In this document: one piece after another, positions 16,101 to 24,723 of the stretch | How the letters are laid out: every line of letters begins with the position of its first letter | Numbering within the stretch: the first letter of the stretch is position 1 | Assembly (NCBI GenBank): GCA_025458105.1 | Contig: JALOTD010000078.1 | Span: forward strand, 1-33,198 | Source: Tabrizicola sp. | GTDB lineage: Bacteria; Pseudomonadota; Alphaproteobacteria; Rhodobacterales; Rhodobacteraceae | Reading direction: 5' to 3' | Length of the DNA: 33,198 nt | Position numbers and translations under genes: made by a program | The notes under the pieces: model-generated | The model's input: only the letters and a program-made list of their open reading frames with translations | Told to the model about the DNA's origin: nothing | Database searches by the model: none

Positions 16101-18238
16101 TGGGCCGGGGCCTGACCGTATTTCGCCCGGCAATCACCGTGCATCTGAACCCCAAGGGCGGGCCCTTCACCGTGCAGCACTTCGCGCCCCTCGAAGAGCA
16201 CTACGGCGAGACGACGATCCAGACCCATGTGATGGCCGCCTATGCCGAAAGGGGGCTGGAGGCGATGGATCAGGCCCAGCGCCTGTCGGAAGACTACTTC
16301 GTGCTGGACCGCGACGCCTTTCTGCGCCGCTGGCTGCCGGGACGCGGCACGGAAATCCGGCGCCAGACGACGGGCACGTCATGGCGCACGATTGTCGATG
16401 CGCTCGACAATCCAGTGCAGGCCGACATCGTCCGCGATGACCGCGAACAGACCAACGTCCTGGTGCTGGCGGGGCCCGGGTCGGGCAAGACGCGGGTGCT
16501 GGTGCATCGCATCGCTTACCTCATCCGCGTGAAACGCGAGGACCCACGCGGCATTCTGGTGCTGACCTATAACCGCCACGCCGCTGCCGAGGTCCGCGAA
16601 CGCTTGCGCCGCCTGATTGGGGATGACGCTGCGGGGGTGACGGTCTCCACATGCCACGCGCTGGCGATGCGGCTGATGGGGGCGAGCTTTGCAGGCGATC
16701 ACGAGGGCCCGCGCGACTTTGATGGCATCGTCATGCAGGCAGTAGCCCTGCTGCGCGGGGAAGGTTTGACAAAGCTTGAGGCAGAGGCGCTACGCGAAAC
16801 GCTGATCCAGGGCTATCGCTGGCTCTTGGTGGATGAATATCAGGACATCGGCCCCGAGGAGTACGCCCTGATCGGCGCCGTGGCGGGGCGGTCGTTGGAG
16901 GATGACCTGCGCATCAGCCTGTTTGCCGTGGGCGACGATGATCAGAACATCTACGCCTTCGCTGGGGCCAGCATCGAGTTCATCCGAAGGTTCGAGGCCG
17001 ACTATGCCGCCAAGCCTGTCTGGCTAACCGAGAACTACCGCTCCACCGCCCATATCATAACAGCGGCAAATGCTGTGATTGGCCCAGCGGCCCAGCGCAT
17101 GAAGGCGGGTCACGATATCACGGTGAACCGCGCCCGCGCCAAGGCGGTGCCGGGCGGCGATTGGACGGCGCTGGACCCAGTAGCGCATGGCCGTGTCACC
17201 CTGCTGGACACCGGGGGCGATGCCGCGCAGGCGGTTGCTGCACTGGATGAACTCTTGCGCTTGTCCCGGCTCGATCCCGATTGGTCCTGGCGCCGGTGCG
17301 CCGTGATCGCCCGCGACTGGCGTCGGCTGGAGCCGGTCCGCGCCTACGCCGAGGTGCTGGGCATTCCCATCGATATGGCGAATGAAAAGCCGCTCACCCT
17401 GTGGCGTATGCGCGAGATGCAGGGATTTGTCTGTGCTTTGCTGGCGGATCGGACCCAGCTGCTAACGATTCCCGATCTAGTCGCCATCCTGAACGCCCAA
17501 CCGCAATCACGCTGGACCGACCTAATCGGCGAAGGCATCGGCACTCTGGCGCGCGAACTGGTGGAAAAGGCCGCCCCGGTGCCTGACCTCGTTCAGTGGT
17601 TCGGCGAATGGGCGCGGGATGTGCGGGGCGAACAGCGGGGGCTGCTGCTGATGACCGCCCATCGCGCCAAGGGGCTGGAGTTCGATCATGTCGCGATCCT
17701 GAACGGCGGCTGGGATCGCCCCTCGCGCAGCGAAGATGCCGACGCCCCACGCCGCCTGTTCTATGTTGCGATGACCCGGGCGCGGTCTACGTTGACTGTG
17801 CTGACCGACGGACCGCATGCCTTCGTGCAACCCGGTAACGCTGTCCTGCCCCGCCGCGTCACCCCTGATGCCGCGGCCCTGCCACGCGCCCGCCTGCGCT
17901 ATGTGCCGCCCGACCCGAAGCTAGTGGACCTGTCCTTTGCCGGGCGTTTGCGGCCTGGTGATCCGTCGCTGGCCGCCATCGCCGCCGCGCGCCCTGGCGA
18001 CTCCGTCCATCTGATCCGCGACGGCGACCGCTGGAAGATCAACAATGACCAAGGCCAAACCCTTGCCCGCCTCTCCCGAGCCTTCGCCCCGCCCGAAGGC
18101 ACTACCTTCCTGCGCGGCGAGGTTGCGGCCATCCTGCACTGGCGGCGTGAGGATGGGGACGAGGACTACCACCACCTGCTCCGCCGCGACGAGTGGGAGG
18201 TGATTTTGACCGAACTGGTGTTCGAGAGTCCTGAGTGA
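13160..18238 (+). CDS. DEDDh exonuclease - RecQ helicase - UvrD helicase fusion
   Basis: This 1692-residue protein joins three nucleic-acid modules. Residues about 8-140 are a DnaQ-like 3'-5' exonuclease (SIDLEVD, VGHNILRHDLPHL, NDPEQDARL). About 300-700 is a RecQ-type SF2 helicase: PTGTGKSVCYQ near 317, DEAHCISKWGHDFRPDY near 420, QEAGRAGRDRGP near 610. About 1090-1560 is a UvrD-type SF1 helicase: AGPGSGKTR near 1104, VDEYQD near 1224, GDDDQNIYAFAG near 1258, TAHRAKGLEF near 1500, VAMTRARS near 1540. It starts at TTG 13160 because an in-frame stop lies just upstream. It may unwind and degrade invading or damaged DNA; a defence role is inferred from the neighbouring Mod/Res genes. Confidence 0.88.
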   Translation: MNPDTSPFLSTCVSIDLEVDPKSASVFAFAAVRGVRAMVHKGSALDAALDRLEEFCDGAAHLVGHNILRHDLPHLMANRARLESLGTAPIDTLWLNPLAFPRNPYHHLVKHYHDGRLQVGHVNDPEQDARLALQVLADQIAAFTRLAQEAPDVVLAYHHLTTRGEASAGFDALLQSLRGPAPDEAAAHAAIRRLLDGRACNHRLNQTLGRLSDPRNSWPMAYALSWISVAGGDSVMPPWVRMQFPQAGRIVRHLRDTNCGDPGCAWCVEKNNPNAALERWFGFPSFRPQPVDDMGRPLQERIVAEAMAGKSVLGILPTGTGKSVCYQIPALSRFDKTGALTVMISPLVALMADQVEGLARAGISSAVTVNGMLSLPERHDALEKVRMGDAAMLLISPEQLRSPSIRTVLQQREVGLWVLDEAHCISKWGHDFRPDYRYVSRFIKEFSGDSPAPVLCLTATAKPEVVRDIRDHFQTRLGVDLMLLDGGAVRTNLSFAVLPTQKATKLTDILSAIEANLPPEGASGAVVYCATRGATEKVAEFLKGQGLAADFFHAGLPPDRKRDVQEAFRTGQLRVIAATNAFGMGIDKPDIRLVVHGDIPGSLENYLQEAGRAGRDRGPANCVLLFSPEDVERQFSLSARSRLARHEIGAILKALRRMEKHKSGEVVATPGEIVREEKDQEFERDKTTDDTRVKTAVAWLEEATLLSREENRVQVFPSSLRIRSVEEASAILEKAQITGVRRTQLMDLVRHVMNAPVDAGVSTDDLTGACGLSGRELHRAFADLEVMGIASNDTGITVYLHLGVEDASARRLDHAARMEADLIAMMQEAVPDAEGAEAQPLNLTETCQALRDKGHAQVRPDLVETALRGMAQDGRDQDGVRGNLTLRKVSRNTIFVRLERSWPVVARTADLRRQGAQALLAHLTGKVAKGTRGKDIQVETTLGAMLDALNGDALLRAEVKDMTRLMDRALLWLHEQQVATLGRGLTVFRPAITVHLNPKGGPFTVQHFAPLEEHYGETTIQTHVMAAYAERGLEAMDQAQRLSEDYFVLDRDAFLRRWLPGRGTEIRRQTTGTSWRTIVDALDNPVQADIVRDDREQTNVLVLAGPGSGKTRVLVHRIAYLIRVKREDPRGILVLTYNRHAAAEVRERLRRLIGDDAAGVTVSTCHALAMRLMGASFAGDHEGPRDFDGIVMQAVALLRGEGLTKLEAEALRETLIQGYRWLLVDEYQDIGPEEYALIGAVAGRSLEDDLRISLFAVGDDDQNIYAFAGASIEFIRRFEADYAAKPVWLTENYRSTAHIITAANAVIGPAAQRMKAGHDITVNRARAKAVPGGDWTALDPVAHGRVTLLDTGGDAAQAVAALDELLRLSRLDPDWSWRRCAVIARDWRRLEPVRAYAEVLGIPIDMANEKPLTLWRMREMQGFVCALLADRTQLLTIPDLVAILNAQPQSRWTDLIGEGIGTLARELVEKAAPVPDLVQWFGEWARDVRGEQRGLLLMTAHRAKGLEFDHVAILNGGWDRPSRSEDADAPRRLFYVAMTRARSTLTVLTDGPHAFVQPGNAVLPRRVTPDAAALPRARLRYVPPDPKLVDLSFAGRLRPGDPSLAAIAAARPGDSVHLIRDGDRWKINNDQGQTLARLSRAFAPPEGTTFLRGEVAAILHWRREDGDEDYHHLLRRDEWEVILTELVFESPE

Positions 18239-18423
18239 CCTGCTGGACTGGCGCGAGGTTAACCCGCGCATACGGGAATCTTGCACGTGGATTGCCACCT
18301 CGTAATTCCGGCAAGGTTTCCCACCAGCCTGTCGGTGATCCAAAGCGTTCGGGCAATGAAGCGGAAGCTCGCCAAATCCCCGACGCTCGCATTCATGATT
18401 GCGCTACAAGTTCGCCCCCCTAA

Positions 18424-18606
18424 ATGGTCTCTGGCGACGCCCCACTGGAAAGGATCGGCCGACGCCTTGACCACACATAGATCGGCGCCACCCAGCGCTA
18501 TGCCGACCTTATCGACGCGCCCTTGCGGGTCGCAGTTGAACTTCTGCGCCCCAATTGCGGTCAGTGGAAGGAAAAAACCACCGGCGATCTGTCGAACGTC
18601 TCTTGA
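18424..18606 (+). pseudogene. C-terminal scar of a third tyrosine recombinase
   Basis: One frame reads DAPLERIGRRLDHT, a TAG stop (18478-18480), then IGATQRYADLIDAPLRVAVE and a terminal stop at 18606. This is the recognisable tyrosine-recombinase tail of the type LGHTQIGTTQRYAHLIDAPLR, with the Gln codon changed to TAG; the catalytic His and Tyr positions are still visible. Upstream sequence from 18239 shows no further homology. It fills most of the 478-base gap between the RecQ fusion and the SNF2 gene. Confidence 0.65.
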
Positions 18607-18716
18607 ACGCCAGGTGAGACGTTCTTGTCCATCTGTCGTGGGGCACGCGCTGTACATCTGACACAAACCAGAAAGAATCTCTCGAAGGTACGGCTCAGAG
18701 CGGCTACCCCTAGAGC

Positions 18717-20552
18717 ATGTTCACGCCGTACCACAGCAAATATGCCGCATATGATCTCACGAAGCTGGCGCCGCCCGGCTCGGACGATCAGTTGTCGATG
18801 TCGTTGTTCGACGCCTCGGTCGATCTCAATCCCCACCAGATTGAGGCCGCGATGTTTGCGCTTCAGTCACCGCTTGCAGAGGGTGCGATCCTTGCGGATG
18901 AGGTCGGTCTCGGCAAAACCATCGAGGCAGGTATTGTCCTTTGTCAGAAATGGGCTGAGCGAAAACGGAAATTAATCATCATTTGCCCAGCTGCCATTCG
19001 ACAGCAATGGGCTGCGGAACTCACCAATAAGTTCAACCTCCCTGCGGTCGTCATTGACGCTCGCACCTATCGACAGATGAAGACGGAGGGGATTCCCTTC
19101 CCCTTGTCACAGAAGCGGATCGTCGTGCTGTCCTACCATTATGCTGCAAAGCTTCAGGACGAGCTGCGGCAAGTAGATTGGAATCTGGTTGTCATCGACG
19201 AAGCCCACAAGCTGCGGAACGCCTACCGCCCGAGCAATCGCATCGGACAAGCACTCCAACGTGCAGTAGAAGGTCGCAAAAAGCTCCTACTGACCGCTAC
19301 CCCCCTCCAAAACAGCTTGATGGAGATATTCGGGCTTACGAACTTCATTGACCCAAACATCTTTGGCGATGCCAACAGCTTCCGTTCGAAATATGTGAAT
19401 GCGGGTGGCGATCTGCCCGAGCTTCGCGCGAGGCTTGCCGATTTCTGCAAGCGCACGCTACGGAAGCAGGTTCTGGAGTACGTCAAGTACACCCAGCGCC
19501 GGGCCATCACGCAGCCGTTCTCCCCGGCAGAGAATGAGCAGGCGCTTTATGACGGCATCACGCACTTCCTTCAAAGAGAGGACACCTATGCCATACCCTC
19601 TCAACAGCGACATCTCACCGTCCTGATCCTTCGGAAACTTCTCGCATCATCGTCACAGGCCATTGCAGGAACGCTGGAGACCCTCCGCGCCCGATTGGTG
19701 GCCCTACAGAAGGGGGAACCGGTAAAGGATGACCTGGCGGAGGTGATTTCTTTCGAGAACGAACTCGAGGAAGAAATTCTCGACGAATGGGGTTACGAGG
19801 ACCCGTCTGACACTACAGGATCCGAGCAAATCGACTTCGCAAAGCTCAGCCGCGAAATCGACGACATTTCCAACCTGATACAGCTTGCAAACTCGATCCA
19901 GACTGACACCAAGTCAAAGGCGCTTCTCAAGGCCCTGGAGATCGGCTTTTCAGAGCAGGAGCGGATGGGTGCAAAACGGAAGGCCCTGATCTTTACCGAG
20001 TCACGGCGAACCCAAGACTACCTTCGCGACTTCCTTGAACGTAATGGCTACGCCAATCAGGTTGTGACTTTCAGTGGGACAAATTCTGACCGGAGGGCTC
20101 AGGATATCTACGAGCGCTGGCTCGTCGATCCCAAGAGCGCCGAGCAGATTACCGGTTCGCGCGCTATCGATGTCCGCGCCGCACTGATCGAAGAATTTCG
20201 CGACCATGCCTCGATCATGATCGCCACCGAAGCGGCTGCCGAGGGTGTCAATTTGCAGTTTTGCTCGCAGGTCATTAACTACGACCTTCCCTGGAACCCG
20301 CAGAGGATCGAACAGCGCATCGGCCGCTGCCATCGCTATGGGCAGACACATGACGTGATCGTTGTGAACTTCCTGAATGAACGCAACGACGCCGATAAAC
20401 GGGTCCACGCCCTTCTGACCGAAAAGTTCAATCTGTTCGATGGCGTCTTCGGAGCTTCGGACGAGGTCTTGGGAACGATTGAGTCCGGCGTCGACTTCGA
20501 AAAACGCATCCTGCGAGGATGTGCACGCCCGCCTGAAGCTGCGCCTAGCTGA
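18717..20552 (+). CDS. SNF2-family helicase, N-terminal part (frameshifted gene)
   Basis: This 611-residue frame contains a full SF2/SNF2 motor: ADEVGLGKTIEAG (Walker A, near residue 61), VVIDEAHKLRN (near 161), LLTATPLQNS, and IEQRIGRCHRYGQ (motif VI, near 535). It resembles RapA-like helicases and the SNF2 proteins found with methyltransferases in defence loci (DISARM DrmD is one). The last native segment is ESGVDFEKRIL; after about 20510 the frame is lost and terminates at 20552. The rest of the protein continues in another frame. Whether the motor alone is made and works is unknown. The start ATG lacks a strong ribosome site. Confidence 0.75.
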   Translation: MFTPYHSKYAAYDLTKLAPPGSDDQLSMSLFDASVDLNPHQIEAAMFALQSPLAEGAILADEVGLGKTIEAGIVLCQKWAERKRKLIIICPAAIRQQWAAELTNKFNLPAVVIDARTYRQMKTEGIPFPLSQKRIVVLSYHYAAKLQDELRQVDWNLVVIDEAHKLRNAYRPSNRIGQALQRAVEGRKKLLLTATPLQNSLMEIFGLTNFIDPNIFGDANSFRSKYVNAGGDLPELRARLADFCKRTLRKQVLEYVKYTQRRAITQPFSPAENEQALYDGITHFLQREDTYAIPSQQRHLTVLILRKLLASSSQAIAGTLETLRARLVALQKGEPVKDDLAEVISFENELEEEILDEWGYEDPSDTTGSEQIDFAKLSREIDDISNLIQLANSIQTDTKSKALLKALEIGFSEQERMGAKRKALIFTESRRTQDYLRDFLERNGYANQVVTFSGTNSDRRAQDIYERWLVDPKSAEQITGSRAIDVRAALIEEFRDHASIMIATEAAAEGVNLQFCSQVINYDLPWNPQRIEQRIGRCHRYGQTHDVIVVNFLNERNDADKRVHALLTEKFNLFDGVFGASDEVLGTIESGVDFEKRILRGCARPPEAAPS

Positions 20553-21462
20553 CGCCCGCGAACAGCTGGATCGCGTCGGCCGCCGGTTCTGGGATCTAAC
20601 TTCCGCCATTCTCGCTGACAGGGCCAAATTCGACGAACCCAATCTGGCCTTCGACCTACTGTCCCCGCCGACTCGCGACCTACGACCGGGCCGCTATCAC
20701 CTGATCTCGCGGAACTCGGCCGCAGACCCAGCCAAGAACGAACACGGCTATTTCCTCTACCGGCTGTCGCACCCTCTTGGCGAGCATGTGATTGCAACTG
20801 CCAAGGCCGCAGACACACCGGTGGCCGAACTGCGGTTCGATGTGAGCAATCACCCCACACGCGTGGCAATCGTCGAGGCACTGAAAGGGCGGCGCGGCTG
20901 GCTGACGTTGCGCAAACTTGCAGTGACGACCTTCGAGACCGAGGAATACCTGCTGTTCTCGGGCATCGACGACAACGGTCGCTCCATCGATCACGAGGCC
21001 TGCGCTAAACTGTTCTCGGTCAGCGCAGATACTCACCCCCTCGATCCGCCAGCGAGCACCATTGCCGATCGGCTTCAGGCCGAAGCTGACCAGCACGTCA
21101 AAGCCACGCTGAACCGATCCCTCGATGCCAACAACAAGCACTTTGCCGCTGCCCGCGACCGGCTGGAGCGCTGGGCCGAGGACAAGATCTTCGCAGCCGA
21201 AAAGGCGCTTAAGGACACTAAGGAGCAGATTAAGGCCGTGAGGCGCGAGGCGCGGGCTGCCACGACCCTCGAAGAAGAAGCGGCCATCCAGGCCAAACTG
21301 CAAGAACTGGAACGCCGCCAGCGCAAGCAGCGGCAGGAAATTTTCAACCAGGAGGACGAGGTCGCCGACAAGCGGGATGAGCTGATCGCTAACCTGCAAA
21401 AGCGCCTCAGCCGGGGTCACGCGGTCGAAACCCTGTTTACGATCCGCTGGGCTGTCGTGTAA
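20440..21462 (+). CDS. SNF2-family helicase, C-terminal part (frameshifted gene)
   Basis: Homology to the C-terminal region of the upstream helicase resumes at about 20515 with EDVHARLKLRLADAREQLD, in a different frame from the motor. The listed start overlaps the motor, and GTG 20521 is an alternative. The region has an accessory domain (AFDLLSPPTRDLRPGRYHLI, then TEEYLLFSGIDDNGRSID) and a long coiled coil rich in Glu, Lys and Arg near the end (EAAIQAKLQELERRQRKQRQ). A segment of some tens of codons that relatives have between FEKRI and EDVHARL seems to be missing. It is probably one gene with the motor, broken by a deletion. The mod gene follows after 33 bases. Confidence 0.65.
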   Translation: MASSELRTRSWERLSPASTSKNASCEDVHARLKLRLADAREQLDRVGRRFWDLTSAILADRAKFDEPNLAFDLLSPPTRDLRPGRYHLISRNSAADPAKNEHGYFLYRLSHPLGEHVIATAKAADTPVAELRFDVSNHPTRVAIVEALKGRRGWLTLRKLAVTTFETEEYLLFSGIDDNGRSIDHEACAKLFSVSADTHPLDPPASTIADRLQAEADQHVKATLNRSLDANNKHFAAARDRLERWAEDKIFAAEKALKDTKEQIKAVRREARAATTLEEEAAIQAKLQELERRQRKQRQEIFNQEDEVADKRDELIANLQKRLSRGHAVETLFTIRWAVV

Positions 21463-21495
21463 TCCGGGCTAGTAACATCAAGGAAAACAAGAACA

Positions 21496-24400
21496 ATGAG
21501 CAATTTTGACGCCCTCGTTGCCAAGCTGCGCGAAATCTTCCAGATCGACCGGCCTGACCTCGATTTTGGGGCCGCCGGGGCTGCGGCGAATACCGAAACG
21601 CTGAAGGCTGATATCGCCAAGGCCGAAAAGGCGGCCGAAGACGCGGGCATCAGCGCTGACCAGTCGCCCAAGGTCCAAGACCTTCGCGCCCAGCTGGCCG
21701 CCGCCAGCGCAGGCGCGTCCGAGCATGAGAACCAGGTCTTCTCGCACCTGCTCACTTTCTTCTCGCGCTATTACGATAAGGGCGATTTCATCAGCCAGCG
21801 CCGCTACAAGGGCGACACCTATGCCATCCCCTATTCCGGGGAAGAGGTCGTGCTGCACTGGGCTAACCGCGACCAGTATTACACCAAGTCGGGCGAGTCC
21901 TTTTCGAACTTCAGCTTCAAGCTGGATGACGGCCGCGCCGTCCACTTCCGCCTTGTCGCGGCCGACACCGCCAAGGACAACCGCAAGGACAATGACAAGG
22001 AACGCCGCTTCGTGCTGGCGACTGCCCGCACCGTTACCCGCACGGATGAGGATGGCGAGACCTATGAGGAGACCATCCAGCCGGTGGCCGAGGAAGATGG
22101 GGCGCTGGTGATACGGTTCGACTATGCCCCGCAGCCCAAGGGCACCAAGCAAGAGGCGCTGGTCGATCAGGCCGTTACTGCGATCCTGGACGATGATGCC
22201 GTCAGGGCGCGCTGGCTGGCGCTGACCACCCGCGCGCCCACGGAAAAGAACCCCAAGCGCACGGTCCTGGAAAAGCATCTGACGACCTACACCCAGAAGA
22301 ACACCGCCGATTACTTCATCCACAAGGATCTGGGCGGCTTCCTGCGGCGGGAGCTGGATTTCTACATCAAGAACGAGGTGATGAACCTCGACGATGTGCA
22401 GGGGGCCGAGGCCTTTGCCGCCATCGAAAAGAACCTGCGGATGATCCAGTGCCTGCGCGCCATCGCGCTGGACCTGATCACCTTCCTCGCCAGCATCGAG
22501 AATTTCCAGAAGAAGCTGTGGCTGAAGAAGAAATTTGTGGTGGCCGCGCAGTATTGCGTGACGCTGGACCGGGTGCCGGAGGCGCTTTACCCCGCCATCG
22601 CGGCGAACCCCGCGCAATGGGCGCAGTGGCATGATCTGGGCATGCGAGTATCGGCAGCGGCGGGGATGGTGGAGGATCTGAAGGCCGCGCCCTTCCTGAT
22701 GGTGGACACCGCGCTGTTTGATGCGGGGTTCCGGGCCGATCTGCTGAAGGCGATCCCCGATCTCGATGCCAGCCTCGACGGGCTCTTGGTCCATGGCGAC
22801 AATTTTCAGGCGTTGACGCTGTTGGGGGACCGGTATCGGGAGCAGGTGAAATGCGTTTATATTGATCCTCCCTATAACACGGGAAGCGATTTTCTTTACA
22901 AGGATGCATTTCGTAACTCCTCGTGGCTAACGATGCTGGATAACAGAATCCAAGCATCGCGCAGCATGGTTTCGCGGGATGGTGTGTTTTACGTTCATAT
23001 CGACGATAAAGACGAAGACAATCGAACCAGCCATCGCTTGATGAATATGATGGAGGATCGATTTGGGACGAAGAATTATCTCGACAACCTCGTTTGGGTG
23101 AAAAACACGACTCATAACGATGCGAAGGCGTTCTCTCATAACCATGAGTACATCCTAGCATTTGCGGTGGACCGAGAGATTGCAGCGGCGACACACAAGA
23201 TGTTTCGGATAGCCAAGCCAGGGTTTGAGGAAGTTCAAAGCTTGACCGCAAGGCTGAACAAAGATTTCCCGCCGATAGATGTCGTGCGTTCAGCTCTGCG
23301 CAACCTCTATTCAGAACAGGCGGCTAAATTCAAGGAGGAGTGTAAAGTTCTCGGGCTGCCGTGGGATGAAGAGACGCAGCGTCTTGATCCATGGAAAGGT
23401 ATCAAACAGTACAAGTTTGCTGACTACCGCGATGAGAAGTTCCAGTGGGTTGACCCAAAGGATGCGAGGGCCAAGGGGGCCCGCCTTCGAGTCTACCGTG
23501 AAGATAATCCTTCGTGGCCGAATGCAAATACACTGACTAATGCGCACAAAGACCCTACGAACGACGAGTATCGATTCTACAAGCCACTTCATCCAACGAC
23601 AAACTTGCCGTGCCCTGCACCCGCTCGTGGCTGGCTGTGGCGGAAGACCCCGAATCCGGAACGTCCGAGCACACTCTCGTTTGACGTCTTGGTCGACCGT
23701 CACCTGATCCATTTTGGAGAAGACGAAAACAAGGTTCCTCAGTTCAAGCGCTTCTTGGAGAATGTTGACAGTGATGTTGTCAAATCGGTCATAACAGACT
23801 TCACAGATGGCGAGAAAGAGGTCTCACACCTTTTTGGGGCTCGCGGCAGCTTTCCCAATCCAAAGCCGACTCCGGTTGCACAGAAGCTTATCGAAATAAC
23901 TGCGTCATCCGGTGAAGTTGTATTAGACTACTTTGCTGGCAGTGGGAGTACCGGGCACTCGGTAATCAAGCTAAACCGTTCACTCGGGACCAGTGTTCGC
24001 TATATGCTGATTGATATAGGCGACCACTTTGAGAATATTCTGCATCCGCGGATGCAGAAGGTAGTTTACTCTTCTGACTGGAAGGATGGCAAACCCACCG
24101 CCCCCGAAACCGGCATCAGCCATGCCTTCAAGGTGCTCAAGATCGAGGGCTATGAGGACGCGCTGAACAACCTCGACCTGAAGCGGTCGGACGCGCAGGC
24201 CAGCCTTCTGGAAGGCTTCAGCGCGGACAAGCGCGACGATTACCTGATGCGCTACATGCTGGATGTCGAGGCAAAGGGATCGCTCCTCTCCGTCCAGGAC
24301 TTCCGCAAGCCCTTTGACTACACGCTCAAGATTTCCGTCGACAGCGCCGGTGCCTGGGAGGCGCGCAAGGTCGATCTGGTCGAGACCTTCAACTACCTGA

Positions 24401-24723
24401 TCGGCCTGACCGTCCGCAGCATCGACATCCAGCTGAAGCAGGGCTTCGTCACGGTCGAGGGCTGGCTGCCTACCGGCGAAAAGACCCTGATCCTGTGGCG
24501 CGACTGCGAAAAGATCGGTTACGAGGAACTAACGCGCCTCTGCGACAAGCTGGCGATCAACCCGGCCGACAGCGAATACGACGTGGTCTACATCAACGGC
24601 GATCACAACATCCCCTCGGTGGTGGAAACGACCGAGGAAGAAGGCAGCGTCGTCAAGAAGCTGATGCTGCGCCAGATCGAACCCGCCTTCCTGGACGCCA
24701 TGTTCAACGTGGATGACGTCTGA
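21496..24723 (+). CDS. site-specific adenine DNA methyltransferase (Mod-like)
   Basis: This 1075-residue protein is a beta-class N6-adenine methyltransferase: the catalytic VYIDPPYNTGSDFLYKDAF near residue 457 precedes the AdoMet-binding VLDYFAGSGSTGHSVI near residue 813. The roughly 350 residues between them hold the target-recognition region. The N-terminal 440 residues are an extra helical region not seen in small type III Mod proteins. The central section (about 22855-24075) is clearly AT-richer than its flanks, suggesting that the catalytic and recognition part was exchanged. The ATG follows AAGGAAAAC. The stop overlaps the res start (TGATG). It should methylate host DNA to protect it from the adjacent Res. 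Confidence 0.88.
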   Translation: MSNFDALVAKLREIFQIDRPDLDFGAAGAAANTETLKADIAKAEKAAEDAGISADQSPKVQDLRAQLAAASAGASEHENQVFSHLLTFFSRYYDKGDFISQRRYKGDTYAIPYSGEEVVLHWANRDQYYTKSGESFSNFSFKLDDGRAVHFRLVAADTAKDNRKDNDKERRFVLATARTVTRTDEDGETYEETIQPVAEEDGALVIRFDYAPQPKGTKQEALVDQAVTAILDDDAVRARWLALTTRAPTEKNPKRTVLEKHLTTYTQKNTADYFIHKDLGGFLRRELDFYIKNEVMNLDDVQGAEAFAAIEKNLRMIQCLRAIALDLITFLASIENFQKKLWLKKKFVVAAQYCVTLDRVPEALYPAIAANPAQWAQWHDLGMRVSAAAGMVEDLKAAPFLMVDTALFDAGFRADLLKAIPDLDASLDGLLVHGDNFQALTLLGDRYREQVKCVYIDPPYNTGSDFLYKDAFRNSSWLTMLDNRIQASRSMVSRDGVFYVHIDDKDEDNRTSHRLMNMMEDRFGTKNYLDNLVWVKNTTHNDAKAFSHNHEYILAFAVDREIAAATHKMFRIAKPGFEEVQSLTARLNKDFPPIDVVRSALRNLYSEQAAKFKEECKVLGLPWDEETQRLDPWKGIKQYKFADYRDEKFQWVDPKDARAKGARLRVYREDNPSWPNANTLTNAHKDPTNDEYRFYKPLHPTTNLPCPAPARGWLWRKTPNPERPSTLSFDVLVDRHLIHFGEDENKVPQFKRFLENVDSDVVKSVITDFTDGEKEVSHLFGARGSFPNPKPTPVAQKLIEITASSGEVVLDYFAGSGSTGHSVIKLNRSLGTSVRYMLIDIGDHFENILHPRMQKVVYSSDWKDGKPTAPETGISHAFKVLKIEGYEDALNNLDLKRSDAQASLLEGFSADKRDDYLMRYMLDVEAKGSLLSVQDFRKPFDYTLKISVDSAGAWEARKVDLVETFNYLIGLTVRSIDIQLKQGFVTVEGWLPTGEKTLILWRDCEKIGYEELTRLCDKLAINPADSEYDVVYINGDHNIPSVVETTEEEGSVVKKLMLRQIEPAFLDAMFNVDDV

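Noticed and set aside
18259..18666. 135-codon minus-strand ORF between the helicase genes
   Set aside because: The opposite strand carries a recognisable recombinase C-terminus over the same bases, and the minus reading has no known domain.
21478..22794. 438-codon minus-strand ORF opposite the methyltransferase
   Set aside because: It is antisense to a recognised methyltransferase N-terminal region, has no family resemblance and no supporting context.
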